Source: Neurospora crassa OR74A | Taxonomy: Eukaryota > Ascomycota > Sordariomycetes > Sordariales > Sordariaceae | Length of the DNA stretch: 64,000 nt | Assembly: GCF_000182925.2 (NCBI RefSeq) | Contig: NC_026505.1 | Location: forward strand, 1 to 64,000 | Direction: 5' to 3' | Shown: positions 1 to 12,400 of the stretch, piece by piece | How positions within the stretch are numbered: position 1 is the first letter of the stretch | Layout: each line of letters starts with the position of its first letter | The notes under the pieces: model-generated | What the model was told of the DNA's origin: nothing | The model's database searches: none | Seen by the model: the letters and a program-made list of their open reading frames with translations, nothing else | Made by a program: the position numbers and the translations under genes

Positions 1-1577
1 AATACCCTTCGGAATTAACTAGTAATTTATAATAACTTCTCGAATTATATAACTTTACACTAACAATAGTTTATTTAAATTTCTACTTTATTAATTTTCA
101 ACAGCTAGATTTTAGCTAACTATAGTAATAACGGGTAATAGAGGGTTAGGGCTCGACCCTAGAGAAGGAGCCTAAAAAACGGCTACTATATCCAAAGAAG
201 GTAATAAGCGTACAAATTACCCAATCCCGATACGGGGAGGTAATAATAATAAATATTAATATAAGGCTTTTTTAGGTTTTATAATTAGAATAAGTACAAT
301 TTAAATCCTTTAACGAGGAATAATTGGAGGGCAAGTCTAATACTAATAGCTACGGTAATTCTAATTCCAATAGCATATATTAAAATTATTAAAATTAAAA
401 AGCTCGTAGTTAAACCTTAGGCTCGGCCCGTCGGTCCGCCTTACCGCATATACTAATTAAGTTAGGCCTTTTTTCCTAGAGAATTATATACCCTTTACTA
501 GGTATATTGAGGAATTAGGATTTTTATTATAAATAAATTAGATTATTTAAAGAAGGCCTATATTCGAATGTATTAGTATAGAATAATAGAATAGGACGTA
601 TAGTTCTATTTTATTAATTTTTAGGACTGCCGTAATAATTAATAAGGATAATCAGGAGTATTAATATTTAATTATTAGAAGTAAAATTCTTGGATTTATT
701 AAAGACTAACTACTACGAAAATATTTACTAAGGATATTTTTATTAATTAGGAACGAAAATTAGGGGATCGAAGATAATTAAATACTATTATAATTTTAAT
801 TATAAATTATACTAATTAAAGATCGGACGGTATTATTTTTTAATCCGTTCGGCACTTTACAATAAATTAAAATATTTAAGCTCCTAGGGGAGTATAATTG
901 TAAAATTGAAACTTAAAGAAATTAACAGAAGGGTACTACTAAGGGTAGAACCTATAGTTTAATTTAATTTAATATAGGGAAACTTACTAAGTCCAAATAC
1001 AATAAGGATTAACAAATTAAAAGCTCTTTCTTAATTTTGTAAATAGTAGTATATAACTATTCTTAGTTAGTAGAATAATTTATTTATTTAATTACAATAA
1101 TAAATAAAACCTTAACCTACTAAATAGCCCGTATTACTTTAGTAATATACTAGCTTCTTAAAGGGACTATCGGCTTAAACCGATAGAAATTTAAAGTAAT
1201 AACAAATTTATAATACCCTTAAATATTCTAGGCCGTATACATACTATACTAATATAACTAGCGAATACTCCCTTAACTGGAAAATCCGGGTAATCTTATT
1301 AAATTGTATTATACTAGGGATAGAATATTATAATTATTATTCTTTAATAAAAAATCCCTAGTAAATATAAATTATTAATTTATATTAATTATATTCCTAC
1401 CCTTTATATATACTACCTATTGCTACTACTAATTAAATAGCTCAATAAGGCTTCCGAATTAGCCTAAGGAAGTCGGTAACGATTACCTAAAGCCGGAAAA
1501 CTATCCAAACTTAGTTATTTAAAGGAAGTAAAAGTCGTAATAAAATCTCCGTTAGTAAATTAACGGAAGGATTATTA
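1..1577 (+). pseudogene. RIP-decayed 18S rRNA gene, 5' end outside window
   Basis: The order and spacing of conserved small-subunit rRNA blocks are intact, but C-to-T and G-to-A changes are scattered throughout. Recognisable blocks include the 530-loop region near 325-360 (ttggagggcaagtcta), the segment aaaaagctcgtagttaaacc near 398-417, and the 3' end near 1530-1577 (gtcgtaa...ggaaggattatta). By comparison with fungal 18S, the window opens roughly 200 nt into the gene. Nearly all departures from the expected rRNA are transitions that create TpA, as RIP does, so the copy cannot make a working rRNA. Functional rDNA in the nucleolus organiser is normally spared, so this is probably a displaced fragment. 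Confidence 0.93.
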
Positions 1578-1767
1578 TAGAATTACAAAACTCCTACAAA
1601 TTATTGCGAATCTTATTTATATAATTATTTTGGCGCTAGTAGTCCGGAAAAGCCTTCGGGCCCTCCCGGATCCTCGGGTTTCCTATTCGTAGGAGGCTAC
1701 CTATTAGAGTACCGAAATTAAATTCTTAATATTTTATATTTCTTTAAATAAACTTTTAAATAAATTA
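1578..1767 (+). other. RIP-decayed ITS1 spacer
   Basis: This lies between the 18S 3' end and the 5.8S start. The GC-rich core (cttcgggccctcccggatcc near 1656-1675) and the tail before 5.8S (taaacttttaaataa) closely resemble the ITS1 of Neurospora and Sordaria as I remember it, with transitions elsewhere. This spacer is the best taxonomic marker in the window. Confidence 0.8.
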
Positions 1768-1926
1768 AAACTTTCAATAATAGATCTCTTAGTTCTAATA
1801 TTAATGAAGAATACAATAAAATATAATAAATAATATAAATTATAGAATTTAATAAATTATTGAATTTTTAAATATATATTATATTCGCTAATATTCTAGC
1901 GAGTATACTTATTCGAACGTTATTTC
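1768..1926 (+). pseudogene. RIP-decayed 5.8S rRNA gene
   Basis: It begins with aaactttcaataatagatct, matching the conserved fungal 5.8S start apart from transitions, and ends near attcgaacgttatttca. Its length of about 159 nt is normal for 5.8S. The middle (about 1800-1880) is very AT-rich because of RIP-type changes, so the conserved pairing with 28S would be lost. It sits in the standard order between the ITS1 and ITS2 relics. Confidence 0.9.
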
Positions 1927-2075
1927 AATTATTAAACTCTATTTATATTAGAAATTTACAACTATCTATAATCCTTTAAAATTAATAGTAGGCTCGCTAA
2001 TTATACCGAATATAGTAACTCTACATTACTATAATCGTATAGTAGGTTTTTACTATAAAACCCCCTATTTCTAAG
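1927..2075 (+). other. RIP-decayed ITS2 spacer
   Basis: A 149-nt interval between the 5.8S end and the recognisable 28S start (gttaacctcggattaagtag at 2076). It is AT-rich and mutated, and it is assigned by position. Confidence 0.75.
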
Positions 2076-5000
2076 GTTAACCTCGGATTAAGTAGGAATA
2101 CCTATTAAACTTAAATATATTAATAAGCGGAAGAAAAAAAACCAATAGGGATTGCCCTAATAACGGCGAGTAAAGCGGTAATAGTTCAAATTTAAAATTT
2201 AACTTCGGCCCGAATTGTAATTTATAAAGGAAGCTTTTAGTAAGGCACCTTCTAAATCCCCTAGAACGGAGCGCTATAGAGGGTAAAAGCCCTATATAGT
2301 CGGATGCCGATCTAATATAAAGCTCCTTCGATAAATCGAATAATTTAGGAATACTATTTAAAATAGGAGGTAAATTTCTTCTAAAGCTAAATACCGGCTA
2401 AAGACCGATAACGTACAAATAGAATAATTGAAAAATAAAAAACACTTTAAAAAGAAGGTTAAATAATACGTAAAATTATTAAAAGGGAAGCGTTTATAAC
2501 TAAATTTATACTATTCCAATTATTTAATATTCTTATTAATATATTTAGGATAATTTAAACTAGTATTAATTTTAGTAGGGGGATAAAGGTCTAAAGAATA
2601 TAACTCCTCTAGGAATATTATAACCCCGGGTGTAATGCCCTCGCCGGAATTAAAATTCGTATATCTATAAAGATATTAGTATAATAATTATTAATAATCT
2701 ATCTTAAAATACGGACTAAAGAATTAAGGTTTTATACGAATATTTAAATATAAAACCTATACGCATAATAAAAATAAATGTAAGTAAAAACTTCGGCGTA
2801 TTATCGACTAATTTTAATATATTCGGATAGATTTAAGTAAAAATATTAAACTTTAAACTTAAAAGATAGTAAATTATATTTAAATAGGGTAAAGCTAGAG
2901 GAAACTTTAGTAGAGGTTCGCAATAGTTCTAACGTATAAATCGATTATTAAATTTAAATATAAGGGCGAAAGACTAATCGAACTATCTAATAGCTAATTA
3001 CTACCGAAGTTTCCTTTAGGATAGTAGTATTGTTCTTCAATTTTATAAAGTAAAGCGAATAATTAAGGATTCGGGGGCGCTTTTTAGCCTTTATCTATTC
3101 TTAAACTTTAAATATATAAGAAGCCCTTATTACTTAATTAAATATAGACATTTAAATATACTAATACTAGTAAACTATTTTTAATAAATAGAACTAATAA
3201 TACGGAATAAACCGAACGCGGGGTTAAGGTACTGGAATAGACGTTTATTAAATACTATAAAAGGCGTTAATATATTTTAATAGTAGGACGGTAGCTATAA
3301 AAATTGGAATTTACTAAGGATTATATAATAATTTACTTACTGAATATACTAGCCCTAAAAATAGATAGCGCTTAAATATCCTACCTATACCCCGCCCTTA
3401 GGGTAGAAATAATACTCTAAAGAGTAAACGGCTGTAGAGGTTAATAATAAAGCCTAGGGCGTAAGCCCGGGTCGAACGGCCTTTAATACAAATTTTAGTA
3501 GTAGTAATAAATATTTTAATAAGAATTTAAAGGACCGAAGTAGGGAAAGGTTCTATATAAATAATAGTTGGATATAGGTTAATTGATCCTAAACTATAGG
3601 GAAATTCTATTTCAAAGGGGCACTTATACCCTATATAGTAAAAGGGAAGCCGATTAATATTCCGGTACCTAAATATAGGTTTTACGCAGCAACGCAACTA
3701 AATATAGAAATAATAGCGGGGGCCCTAAGTAGAATTTTCTTTTCTTTTTAATAGTCTATTACCCTAAAAATAATTTATTTAGAAATAAGGTTTAATAGCC
3801 GGAAGAGCCCAATACTTCTATTAAATCCAATATATTCTTAATATCCTTTAAAAATCCGCGGGAGGGAATAATTCTTATACTAAATTATACTTATAACCAT
3901 AACAAATCTCTAAGGTAAATAGCCTCTAATTAATAGAATAATATAAATAAAAGAAATTAGTAAAATAGATCCGTAACTTCAAGAAAAGGATTAACTCTAA
4001 GGGTTAAATACGTCGGATTTTAAGCAAACGCCCTAAGAGTAGATTGCTACTAGCCAAGTAATTGGCTAGCGGCTTTTAATATCCGGGTATAAAAGCCTTT
4101 AATAAACTTCGGTTGTCCGGCGTATATTTAATAACCAATTTAAAACTAGTACAAATAGGGGGAATCTAACTATCTAATTAAAATATAGTATTACAATAGC
4201 TAAAAAGTAGTATTAATACAATATAATTTTTACTTAATATTCTAAATATTAAAGTAAAAAAATTCAACTAAGCGTAAATAAATAGTAGGAATAATTATAA
4301 TTCTCTTAAAATAATTAAATATTTTATTATCTAATTAGTAACGTATATAAATAAATTAATAAAATTCCTATTATCCCTATCTACTATCTAGTAAAACTAT
4401 AATTAAAGGAACGGGTTTAATAGAATTAATAGGGAAAAAAGACCCTATTAAACTTAATTTTAATTTAATATTATAAAAAAATATAGGAGGTATAAAATAG
4501 GTAGGAGCTTCAACGCTAGTAAAATACTACTACTCCTATTATCTTTTTACTTATTTAATTAAACGGGGCTAGATTTTCATCCAACTTCTAATTTTAAAGT
4601 CCTTCGCAGGCCGACTTAAATTAAAGATATTATTAAATAAGGAGTTTAACTAAGGTAGCACATTTATTAAATTATAATGTAGGTATCCTAAGGGGGGCTT
4701 ATAGAGAATAGAAATCTCTAATAGAACAAAAGGGTAAAAATCCTTTTAATTTTAATTTTCAATATAAATACAAACTATAAAAGTATAGCCTATTAATCCT
4801 TTAGTCCCTTAAAATTTAAAATTAGAAGTACTAGAAAAGTTACTATAGGGATAATTAATTTATAGCGGCTAAACGTTTATAGCAACATCGCTTTTTAATC
4901 CTTCAATATTAACTCTTTCTATTATACCGAAGTAGAATTTAGTAAGTATTAGATTATTTACCTACTAATAGGGAATGTAAATTAAGTTTAAATTATTATA

Positions 5001-5415
5001 AAATAGGTTAGTTTTACCCTACTAATAACCTTATTGTAATAATAATTAAATTTAATATAAAAAGAACTATTTATTTAAATAATTAGTTTTTATAATTATT
5101 TAACCGGGTAATACTACAATATTACTATCTATTAGATAATAATTAAACACCTCTAAATTAAAATCTATATTAGAATATAATAATACTTCTAATATATTAT
5201 AGACGTATAAGAATAGGCTCCGGCCTCGTATCTTAATAAGCAATTCCTCCGTTAGCCTTAAAGTAGCTAGCAGTAATTCGTGTATTATAATTTTAATATA
5301 TATTAAATTAAATCCTTTATAAACGACTTAAATATACGAAAGGGTCTTATAAATAATAGAATAACCTTATTATTACAATCTACTAAGGGTAAACCCTCCT
5401 TCGCCTAAATTTCCT
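2076..5415 (+). pseudogene. RIP-decayed 28S rRNA gene, full length
   Basis: The start (gttaacctcggattaagtag, then aataagcggaagaaaaaaaacc near 2132) and the block ggcgagtaaagcggtaatag are the fungal large-subunit 5' domain carrying transitions. Downstream, conserved peptidyl-transferase and sarcin-loop regions can still be followed, and the 3' end lies near ctactaagggtaaaccctcc at about 5380-5400. The length of about 3.34 kb matches an ascomycete 28S. The boundaries are approximate to about 10-20 nt. The copy is heavily mutated and non-functional. Confidence 0.9.
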
Positions 5416-6715
5416 AATAGAAGGGTCTGCCTAATAAGTAGGTATTTATTAGGGGGTCCCTCCGAAATTTAATTACTAAAGTCCGAAAGGGTAAAAGTAC
5501 CTTACCGGAAGGAAAGTATAAAGTAAATAGGGATAGGAAGGGGATTTAATTAAATTTAATATTTTCTAAATTTAAACGATATTACCCTAGGGGTACGGGT
5601 GGGCCGGGTATAAGGGGTCTATTATATTAGTAATTAACCTATAGAAGGTTTAGTAGCTATATATAGTATATGCTTAGGGAAGTATCGACCGGTATAGTAT
5701 ATGTAGGTACGGCTAGGCTGGGCCTTTATAAATTTTAGTAGCTACGGTAGGTAAAGTAGGTAAGAGTAACTGACCGAGCGGCGGCGGGGTAGGAACGACC
5801 GGGTAGGTAAATAATTTTTAAATAAATTTACAATTCTAAATAAATAAATATATTTGTAATTAAATTAAATATAGCACTAAGTAAGTAAGCGTATTTGAAT
5901 TGTATAAAGTAGTATAGAGAAGAGAAGGTAAGTAAGTACGTTCGGGCGGGTTAAATATATAAGGTAGGTAGGTGCGTTTAGGTATAGAATTTTTATATAA
6001 ATAATAATTATATTAGGAAAGTAAGGGCGAGGGCTTATATAGGGTAGGTAAGAAGGATTGAGAGGCTTAGGGGGGTTAAAGGGTTATTTTCTAACTCCTA
6101 TTAGGAGGGGTTTATTAAAAGAAAGGGTAGGGTAATAATAGGAAAGGGTAAGTAAATAAAGAAGCTATATAGTTAAATAAAGGTATTTATAACCTTTTTA
6201 TTAAAAGATATAGTAGGGTAGGTAGGAAAAAGTTGTACGGAATTATATTTTTATATAAAGTAAAGGTATAAAGGGGGAGGCTATTTTTTTAATTTTTGGG
6301 TAGGCGAGGCGGTAGGTAAGCTATTTGGGCTGGGAATAGTTTAGTCTTTAGGGGGGGAGCGAAAATTTCTTTCTTCTTTTTCTTTTTCTTTTTTATTTAT
6401 TTATTTTTTTTCTTTCTTCTTTTTCTCCTCCCTTTTTCTTCTTCTTACTTTTATTTTCTTTATTACTCTTCCTCCTCCCTTTCCTTTCCTCTCCGTCTTC
6501 CTTCGTTTTGGTCCTTTTTTTCTTTTCTCTTCCTTTTTCTTTTTTCTTTTTAGCTTTTAACTTCTTTTTAGGGCTTTCCTCTCTTAATATTTCTTTCCTT
6601 ATACCTCCAAACCCCCTTCTATTCCTTTCTTTTATATTATATCTATATAAGGATAAAAAAGTAATATGATTAATATGTAAATAAAATAAAGAAGGTTCTT
6701 ATTCTTCTTTTCTTT

Positions 6716-6716
<1 letters not shown>

Positions 6717-6754
<38 letters not shown>
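6717..6754 (+). repeat. 38-nt homopolymer T tract
   Basis: An uninterrupted run of 38 T residues inside the AT-rich post-28S region. It could be the tail of an inserted retroposon, a spacer element, or a slippage expansion. No flanking element was identified. Confidence 0.95.
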
Positions 6755-6757
<3 letters not shown>

Positions 6758-8402
6758 TATATTTTTCTTACTTTCCTTCTACCTTTTTACTTTTATAATG
6801 TCTTGCCCCCTTAGTAAGCTTCTTCCTTTCTTTTTCTTTTTATTTTTCTTTTCGTCCTCTTGTTCTACCTCCAAATTTTTATTAGGTAAGGGCGTTTATA
6901 AAGTAAATAAATACTTTTAGAGTAGTAGGAGCCGGATTATAATAAGGGTAGAGGTTTTTTTTATAAATATAGGAAGAAGAAGGTATTCGGAAGCGACTAA
7001 GTCGATCAACTAGAACCTATACGGTCTTGAATGAATTGTTAGGGAAGGGCAGGTAAATAATTGATAGTAGGAAAGAAGAAAAAGAAGAAAAAAAGAAAAA
7101 AAAAAAAGAAATTTTGAAAGTAGTAGAAGAAGAAGGGTAGTAGAATTTAGGGGGTATAAATAGTTAGTAGAGTAGGTAGGGTGTTAGGTGGCTTTGGTTG
7201 TATGGGTAGGGAGGATATGTTGAGGTTAGTATATTAATAAAGAAGGTTGAATTGGTAAATATAGTAATTATATTTATTTTATAATTTTAAAAAAAATATA
7301 AATAAAAGTATAATTCTATTATAAAGATAATTTCTTTTAAAAACTCTTCTTTATTTTAAAAGGTATTTATATAGAGTTCAATTTTATTTTTCTTATTTAG
7401 TCTTCTTATTTTTAAATACTTCTTTTTAAAAAATCTTTTTAATTTTTCTCTATTTAAAATTCTTTAAAAAATATAATTAAATTTAAAAAAAAAACCTCTT
7501 CTATAATAATCAAACGCAACTACCTAATAACCGTACTAAAACTAGCTTGTATTCGTATCTACGCCCTCTAATTAAATATAAATAATTAAATTTACTTTTA
7601 TTATTTTATTACTTATATTCCTTCTTACAATATATTTTCTTCTTATATTCAATTATATTAATAAAAACCAAAACTTCTTTCTCTGTTTTACTCCTTATAG
7701 TTAATTATTTATTATATTTATTAAATTAGTAGTACTAGTTACTTACTTAGTCTACGTACCGTAGGATCTTCTTATACGCTAAGAAAGTATTTAGATATTA
7801 AAAGAATAAGAAAGATTTATATCCTTTTCTTTATTAGAAGTTATTTAAAAGGGATATAAGAGATAATATATTTCTTCTTATTTTTCCTTTACTATTTAAT
7901 CTTTTTACTCTTAGAAGTAATCCTCTTTAGTAACTTTAAATAACAACTTTAATAGATGAAGAAGCTAGTAAGTAAGTAATTAACGGAATTGAATAGTTTA
8001 AATGCTAAGAAAAATAGAATAATAATAATAGTTAAAATTATAAGGTTGATTTTTATTTTTCAAAATCTATTATCAACTAATAAATACTTTGATATTATAT
8101 TTAACTTTAAACAATATAAGTTAACTAACTTATATTCGAAAATATAAAAGTGTATTTCAATATTCTAATATAAATCGAGTTATTTTAATATAAAAATAAA
8201 GATTGTAATATTAACAATAATAGAATCTCTAGAATCCTAAAATTATCCTACCTTACTATATTATACTTTAAACTAGTTGTAATAGCCTAAATTAACTAAG
8301 CTACTAGAAGCTTTCTTACTATATTATATTATACTTAGCTCAAATATTTAAACTACCGTACTTAGGCTACCCTGCGTTCCGTACTTTAGCTCTCTATACT
8401 AT

Positions 8403-8458
8403 ATATTTACTATATACAAATAGCTAGCTGATATTTACTATATACAAATAGCTAGCTG
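8403..8458 (+). repeat. Perfect 28-bp tandem duplication
   Basis: Two identical 28-bp units, 8403-8430 and 8431-8458, each starting atatttactatatacaaa and ending with the palindromic tagctagct. The copies are identical although the surrounding DNA is decayed, so the duplication probably arose after most of the RIP changes or is too short to trigger RIP. Confidence 0.95.
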
Positions 8459-8626
8459 GAAGCCTTCCTCCTTTTTATAATATCTTCTTTAACTTTATTT
8501 TATATACTATTATTAATAAAGGTTACCTTTATATTAATTAAATATAATAAAGAGAACTTCTATTCGTATAGGAATAAAACTCTATTTATATATATAAGGG
8601 ATCTACGAAGTATATACGTAGGTAGG

Positions 8627-8847
8627 TGTTACGGGGCTAGCGCCCAAAGGTAATACCTAGCTTTAGGTATAAGCTAGGCGCGCCTTCTAATTAGGTACAT
8701 CGGTCGGTCGGCTGTCAGCAGCCGTCTTAGCACTGGATGCACTGCGTGCCATTAGGTGCATCCCTCGGGTCGCCGCACGGGCTACATTTCTGGCCTTAGT
8801 ATTTCTAGCACCTTCGATACCTACGTATCTCTTTCGTATATTTAGCT
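8627..8847 (+). repeat. Left arm of a ~220-bp inverted repeat
   Basis: The arm begins tgttacggggctagcgccca. Its reverse complement reappears at 17697-17924, beginning tgttatagggctggcgccca when read inward. The copies align along their whole length with mainly transition differences and a few indels. Shared blocks include cagccgtctt, catccctcgg and gccgcacggg. Both outer ends read TGTTA. The arms may be the terminal inverted repeats of a DNA element, or two related solo LTRs in opposite orientation. The arm is much richer in GC than its surroundings. Confidence 0.85.
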
Positions 8848-9184
8848 GGTGTCAGGAGGCTAAGAACTCGTACACAGAAGCACCTCAGCGGCTGCTGCTC
8901 CCCTTCGTCAACCGACGCGTGGGATCACTAACGATAACGCCCATATCGGGTCGGGCTCGCGGGAAGGATAATCCGGCACCGCGCCGAGGCGCCAGACTAG
9001 TACGAGGCTCTATAATGCTCGTTAGCGGATAAATAGAGTTTGTATAAGTATAAAAGAGGTTTAACGAAGCGTAGTTTATTGTAGTCGGTAGCTATCAATA
9101 CATCTTTGGATTAACCCCTAACTTGCCGTCCCCTACGTATAGCCACGACCGTAGTCACCTCAGCCTACCTTTCGCCTACGTTCC
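8848..9184 (+). other. GC-rich segment between left repeat arm and LTR element
   Basis: A 337-bp segment, moderately GC-rich and only lightly RIP-mutated, between the left inverted-repeat arm and the 5' LTR. A TATA-like motif (gtataagtataaaagagg, about 9041-9058) gives it the look of an LTR U3/R region, so arm plus segment could be most of a long LTR cut by the 9185-17504 insertion. There is no reading frame of note, and no counterpart was found on the right side. Confidence 0.4.
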
Positions 9185-9433
9185 TAATATTATGGCCCAG
9201 TGCCATGACTACCCAGGATATGTACTACACGGGTTTGAGTCACATGGTTGCGCGCCGCTCCCGCGGTGCACTTTGCGATAACTAAGTAAGGGCTCGGCGC
9301 GCACCTACTTATTCTCGTACAGCCAGCCCACCTTTGTACTTTTCCTCTTTCTCTCCTTAGCTTTAATATTATATTAAATTACACTATAACCACCTTAAGC
9401 TGGCTTACTCTTATAACTATATGCGCCCTCATA
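9185..9433 (+). repeat. 5' LTR of the Ty3/gypsy fossil
   Basis: 249 bp, starting taatattatggcccagtgcc and ending ccctcata, which is consistent with an original TG...CA LTR whose terminal bases underwent transitions. It aligns without gaps to 17256-17504. The differences, roughly 30 by eye, are all transitions. Confidence 0.88.
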
Positions 9434-12400
9434 TAATATTAAAGCTAATCCTATTATATGACCGGGGACGGTAATTATAATATTCTAACTTAAAACGATA
9501 CCCGAAGTCGTTTCGATTGCGATCGCTAACGGCGAGAACCTAATAAGTACTTAAAATCGCTATAACCGACCGCTTAAATCGCGAGAACCCAATAAATTAC
9601 AAGCCGTAGCGAGAACCTAATAAATTATAGCCGTAGCGAGAACCCGATATTATAAGATTCTACTACGAGACTTATATTTACTATAATCGAGAGTAACGAA
9701 CCCTAATATAATAAGTAATAACCCCGGAGGCTGGCCCGAGGGCAGCCTAACGATTAATAATTATACCCTTAATTATAATAATAGTAAGGTAGAATTATTA
9801 TCCCCTATTATTATTTACCTAACCCTACTCCTATTAGAGAAGTAATTAACGACCCCCGCTATTAATAATTAAAATAAAAATTATACTTCTCCCAACTCCT
9901 CTATAAAACGCAACCTATCCGCTCTATATAATTATATTACTATACAATATAGTACCCTTAACTGCCCACCGCTTTTAAAGAATAAGATATTATTAATTAA
10001 AAGCCCCTTCAATAATACGTAACCGTTGCGCTACTATAAAATACAATTTAATATTAAATTTTTTCGTAACTTCTAGGATAACGTCCCTTCTAATTTGTCG
10101 TCGATCAAACGGATATTGCTCGATACTTACGAGTTTAATAAGATAGTCCTTACCATCCCTAAAGATATACTTAATACTAAGGTAGAGGATTTCGCCAATT
10201 TTACCTTCTAATAAATACGGGACTTTTATTTAGCGAATATCGTATTTAAAATCGGTAATAAGCGTTTTACACCGTCCTTCAACGATTTATTAGGAAATGT
10301 CATTAATAGGGCTAATTATATAACCGACTACTATAAGAATTGTAAGGGCTATAGTTATATTTATTTTTAACCTTTTATAAACGAGGGATAGAAGTCGATA
10401 GCCCTAAATCTTTAAAAAGGAATATTAACCTCTACCTAGTTTATTACCCTCTATAATAAGGATCCTACTATAATATAGAACGAGATTCGTATCCGCTTTC
10501 TTTCCCTACAAACCTTTTACGTATTTATTAATAACTTGGTAGAAATAACGGGCTACGTAGACGTTATAGTTTGTAAAATATATTCCTTTATTATTTACTT
10601 TATCCAAAAGATAAAGGAATAAAATACTATTATCGCGCGTATTAAAGACGAGCGTAATATCGCTACTATAGGCTCCAAAGGCAATATAGATTTCTAAAAG
10701 CGTTTAGTAAAAGTAGAGGCCTACTATTGGTAATTGGAAAATAAATTATATAAGGAGCGAGAAAAGGTTAAACGCGTCCGTCTGGCCTACAACGAATTTT
10801 TAGTCGAAATAGCTACTAACTATAATCTCCGGGTCGATAAGGATACTAAAGCCTATATAGACGGTTTCGATACGTTGCGGACTATAAGTTAAATAAAGAT
10901 CGCCCGTCTTAAGGGAAAGGTTAATACCCTAGTAATTTAGTTCGACGACGCTAGGATGCGTGCCAAACCCTAAAACGACCCTGCTATAATTAATAAATTT
11001 AACGAACTTTGAACCTATATTAATGAGTTGGAATACGATATTAATACTACTAAAAACGAGTTGCTTCCCTTACGCGAGGAAAAGAAAGTAATTAATTATA
11101 TTATAGAAATTATTTACTTAAAGTTTTAAAAAGTTGAGGAGGAGATTGCCAAATTAATGAAGAGTAATAAACTTTTTAAAAAGTATTTACTAACTAACGA
11201 TATTACTATTATACAAACCTCGATTAAATATAATAAGTAAAAGTTTACTAACGATTTTGTTAAATTAATAACGGAGGATTTCTATTAGAAATACTACGTA
11301 CGTATATCCTCCGTACGAGAAATTTCTAATCTCTTGGATAAAGTCCCTACTTCTACCTAATACCGAGATAAGGTACCCGCAACGTCTTAGGTTTATAATA
11401 TCTTCGGAGGAGGAGAAAAGAAGGGAGGCCGAATGGCCGGAGCTAGTAACCCCGACTCCTCCGATAAAGAATTTAATTCAGAGAATTTAAGTAATTCTAA
11501 TTAGAAGTATAAGGATAATAAGCGTTGTAAACGAACTTTATATACCCCTAATAATTACTTTCCCTATTTAAATTTCGAACGATCTTCTTATTCGTTCGGT
11601 AATTATAGTAAGAAATCTACTAAGGTTCCGGATATTCCCTTTTTCTATAGAAATTTTAATAAAGATAAAGTATTTTTTAAGATATAGTTATATTAAATTT
11701 ATAGGATATTGGAGGTTAATGTGGACTATTTTGTAATGGAACGTATAGTATTTAATATAATTGTCGGTCAATTAGAAAGTAAGGTTGCGGAAACTATCCT
11801 TCTTTTTATATACAAATATAATAGCAACCCCCCTCGTTTAACTACTATCGATTAGTTAATTAACTACTTGAAGGAGAACTATTTTAATAAGAATACTATT
11901 GAGAAAGCTAATATAGAATTTAAAAAATTAATTATAAGGGATAATAAATACTTTTAAGACTTTAAAGTCAAATTCGTTCGATTAGCGGGTTTGATTAATA
12001 TTCCCCTTTATTATTAGAAGTTTATATTAAAGTATAAACTACCGAAACGTTTTAGAGAACCTACTACGGTTATATTCCTAAACCTAACTAAGATTTTCGA
12101 AGACTATTATACTATTATTTAATTTATCGATAAAAGTTATTAATTAAATTCTATATTATCCTTGGCCCCTTCGTTAAGGAAATTTCGTTATAAGGGTTTA
12201 GGAACGAAAATAACCGCTGCCTTAGCTTCCAACCCAAATAGAAATCGCCTGCCCGGATCCTCCTTCTTCTATAAAAAACCTAGCGTAGAGAAATATTAAT
12301 AACTATAGGCCGAAGGCAAATATTTTATATACGAAAAGGAGGGATATAGAGTTAGCGAATACCTGGATTACAACTGTATAAAGAGAGCCTACGAGAAATA

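Larger units (their letters stand above)
5416..8626. other. AT-rich RIP-mutated tract, probable rDNA intergenic spacer
   Basis: This 3.2-kb stretch follows the 28S relic directly. Its length fits the intergenic spacer of a roughly 9-kb Neurospora rDNA unit, but I recognise no individual spacer element, so the assignment rests on position and size. It contains pyrimidine-rich runs (about 6360-6600), a 38-nt T tract (6717-6754), purine-rich runs (about 7070-7130) and a perfect 28-bp tandem duplication (8403-8458). No credible coding region is present; the only open frames are low-complexity phenylalanine runs. Confidence 0.45.

Noticed and set aside
6714-6920. 68-codon frame beginning with a phenylalanine run
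   Set aside because: It is a translation of the poly-T tract inside decayed spacer-like DNA.
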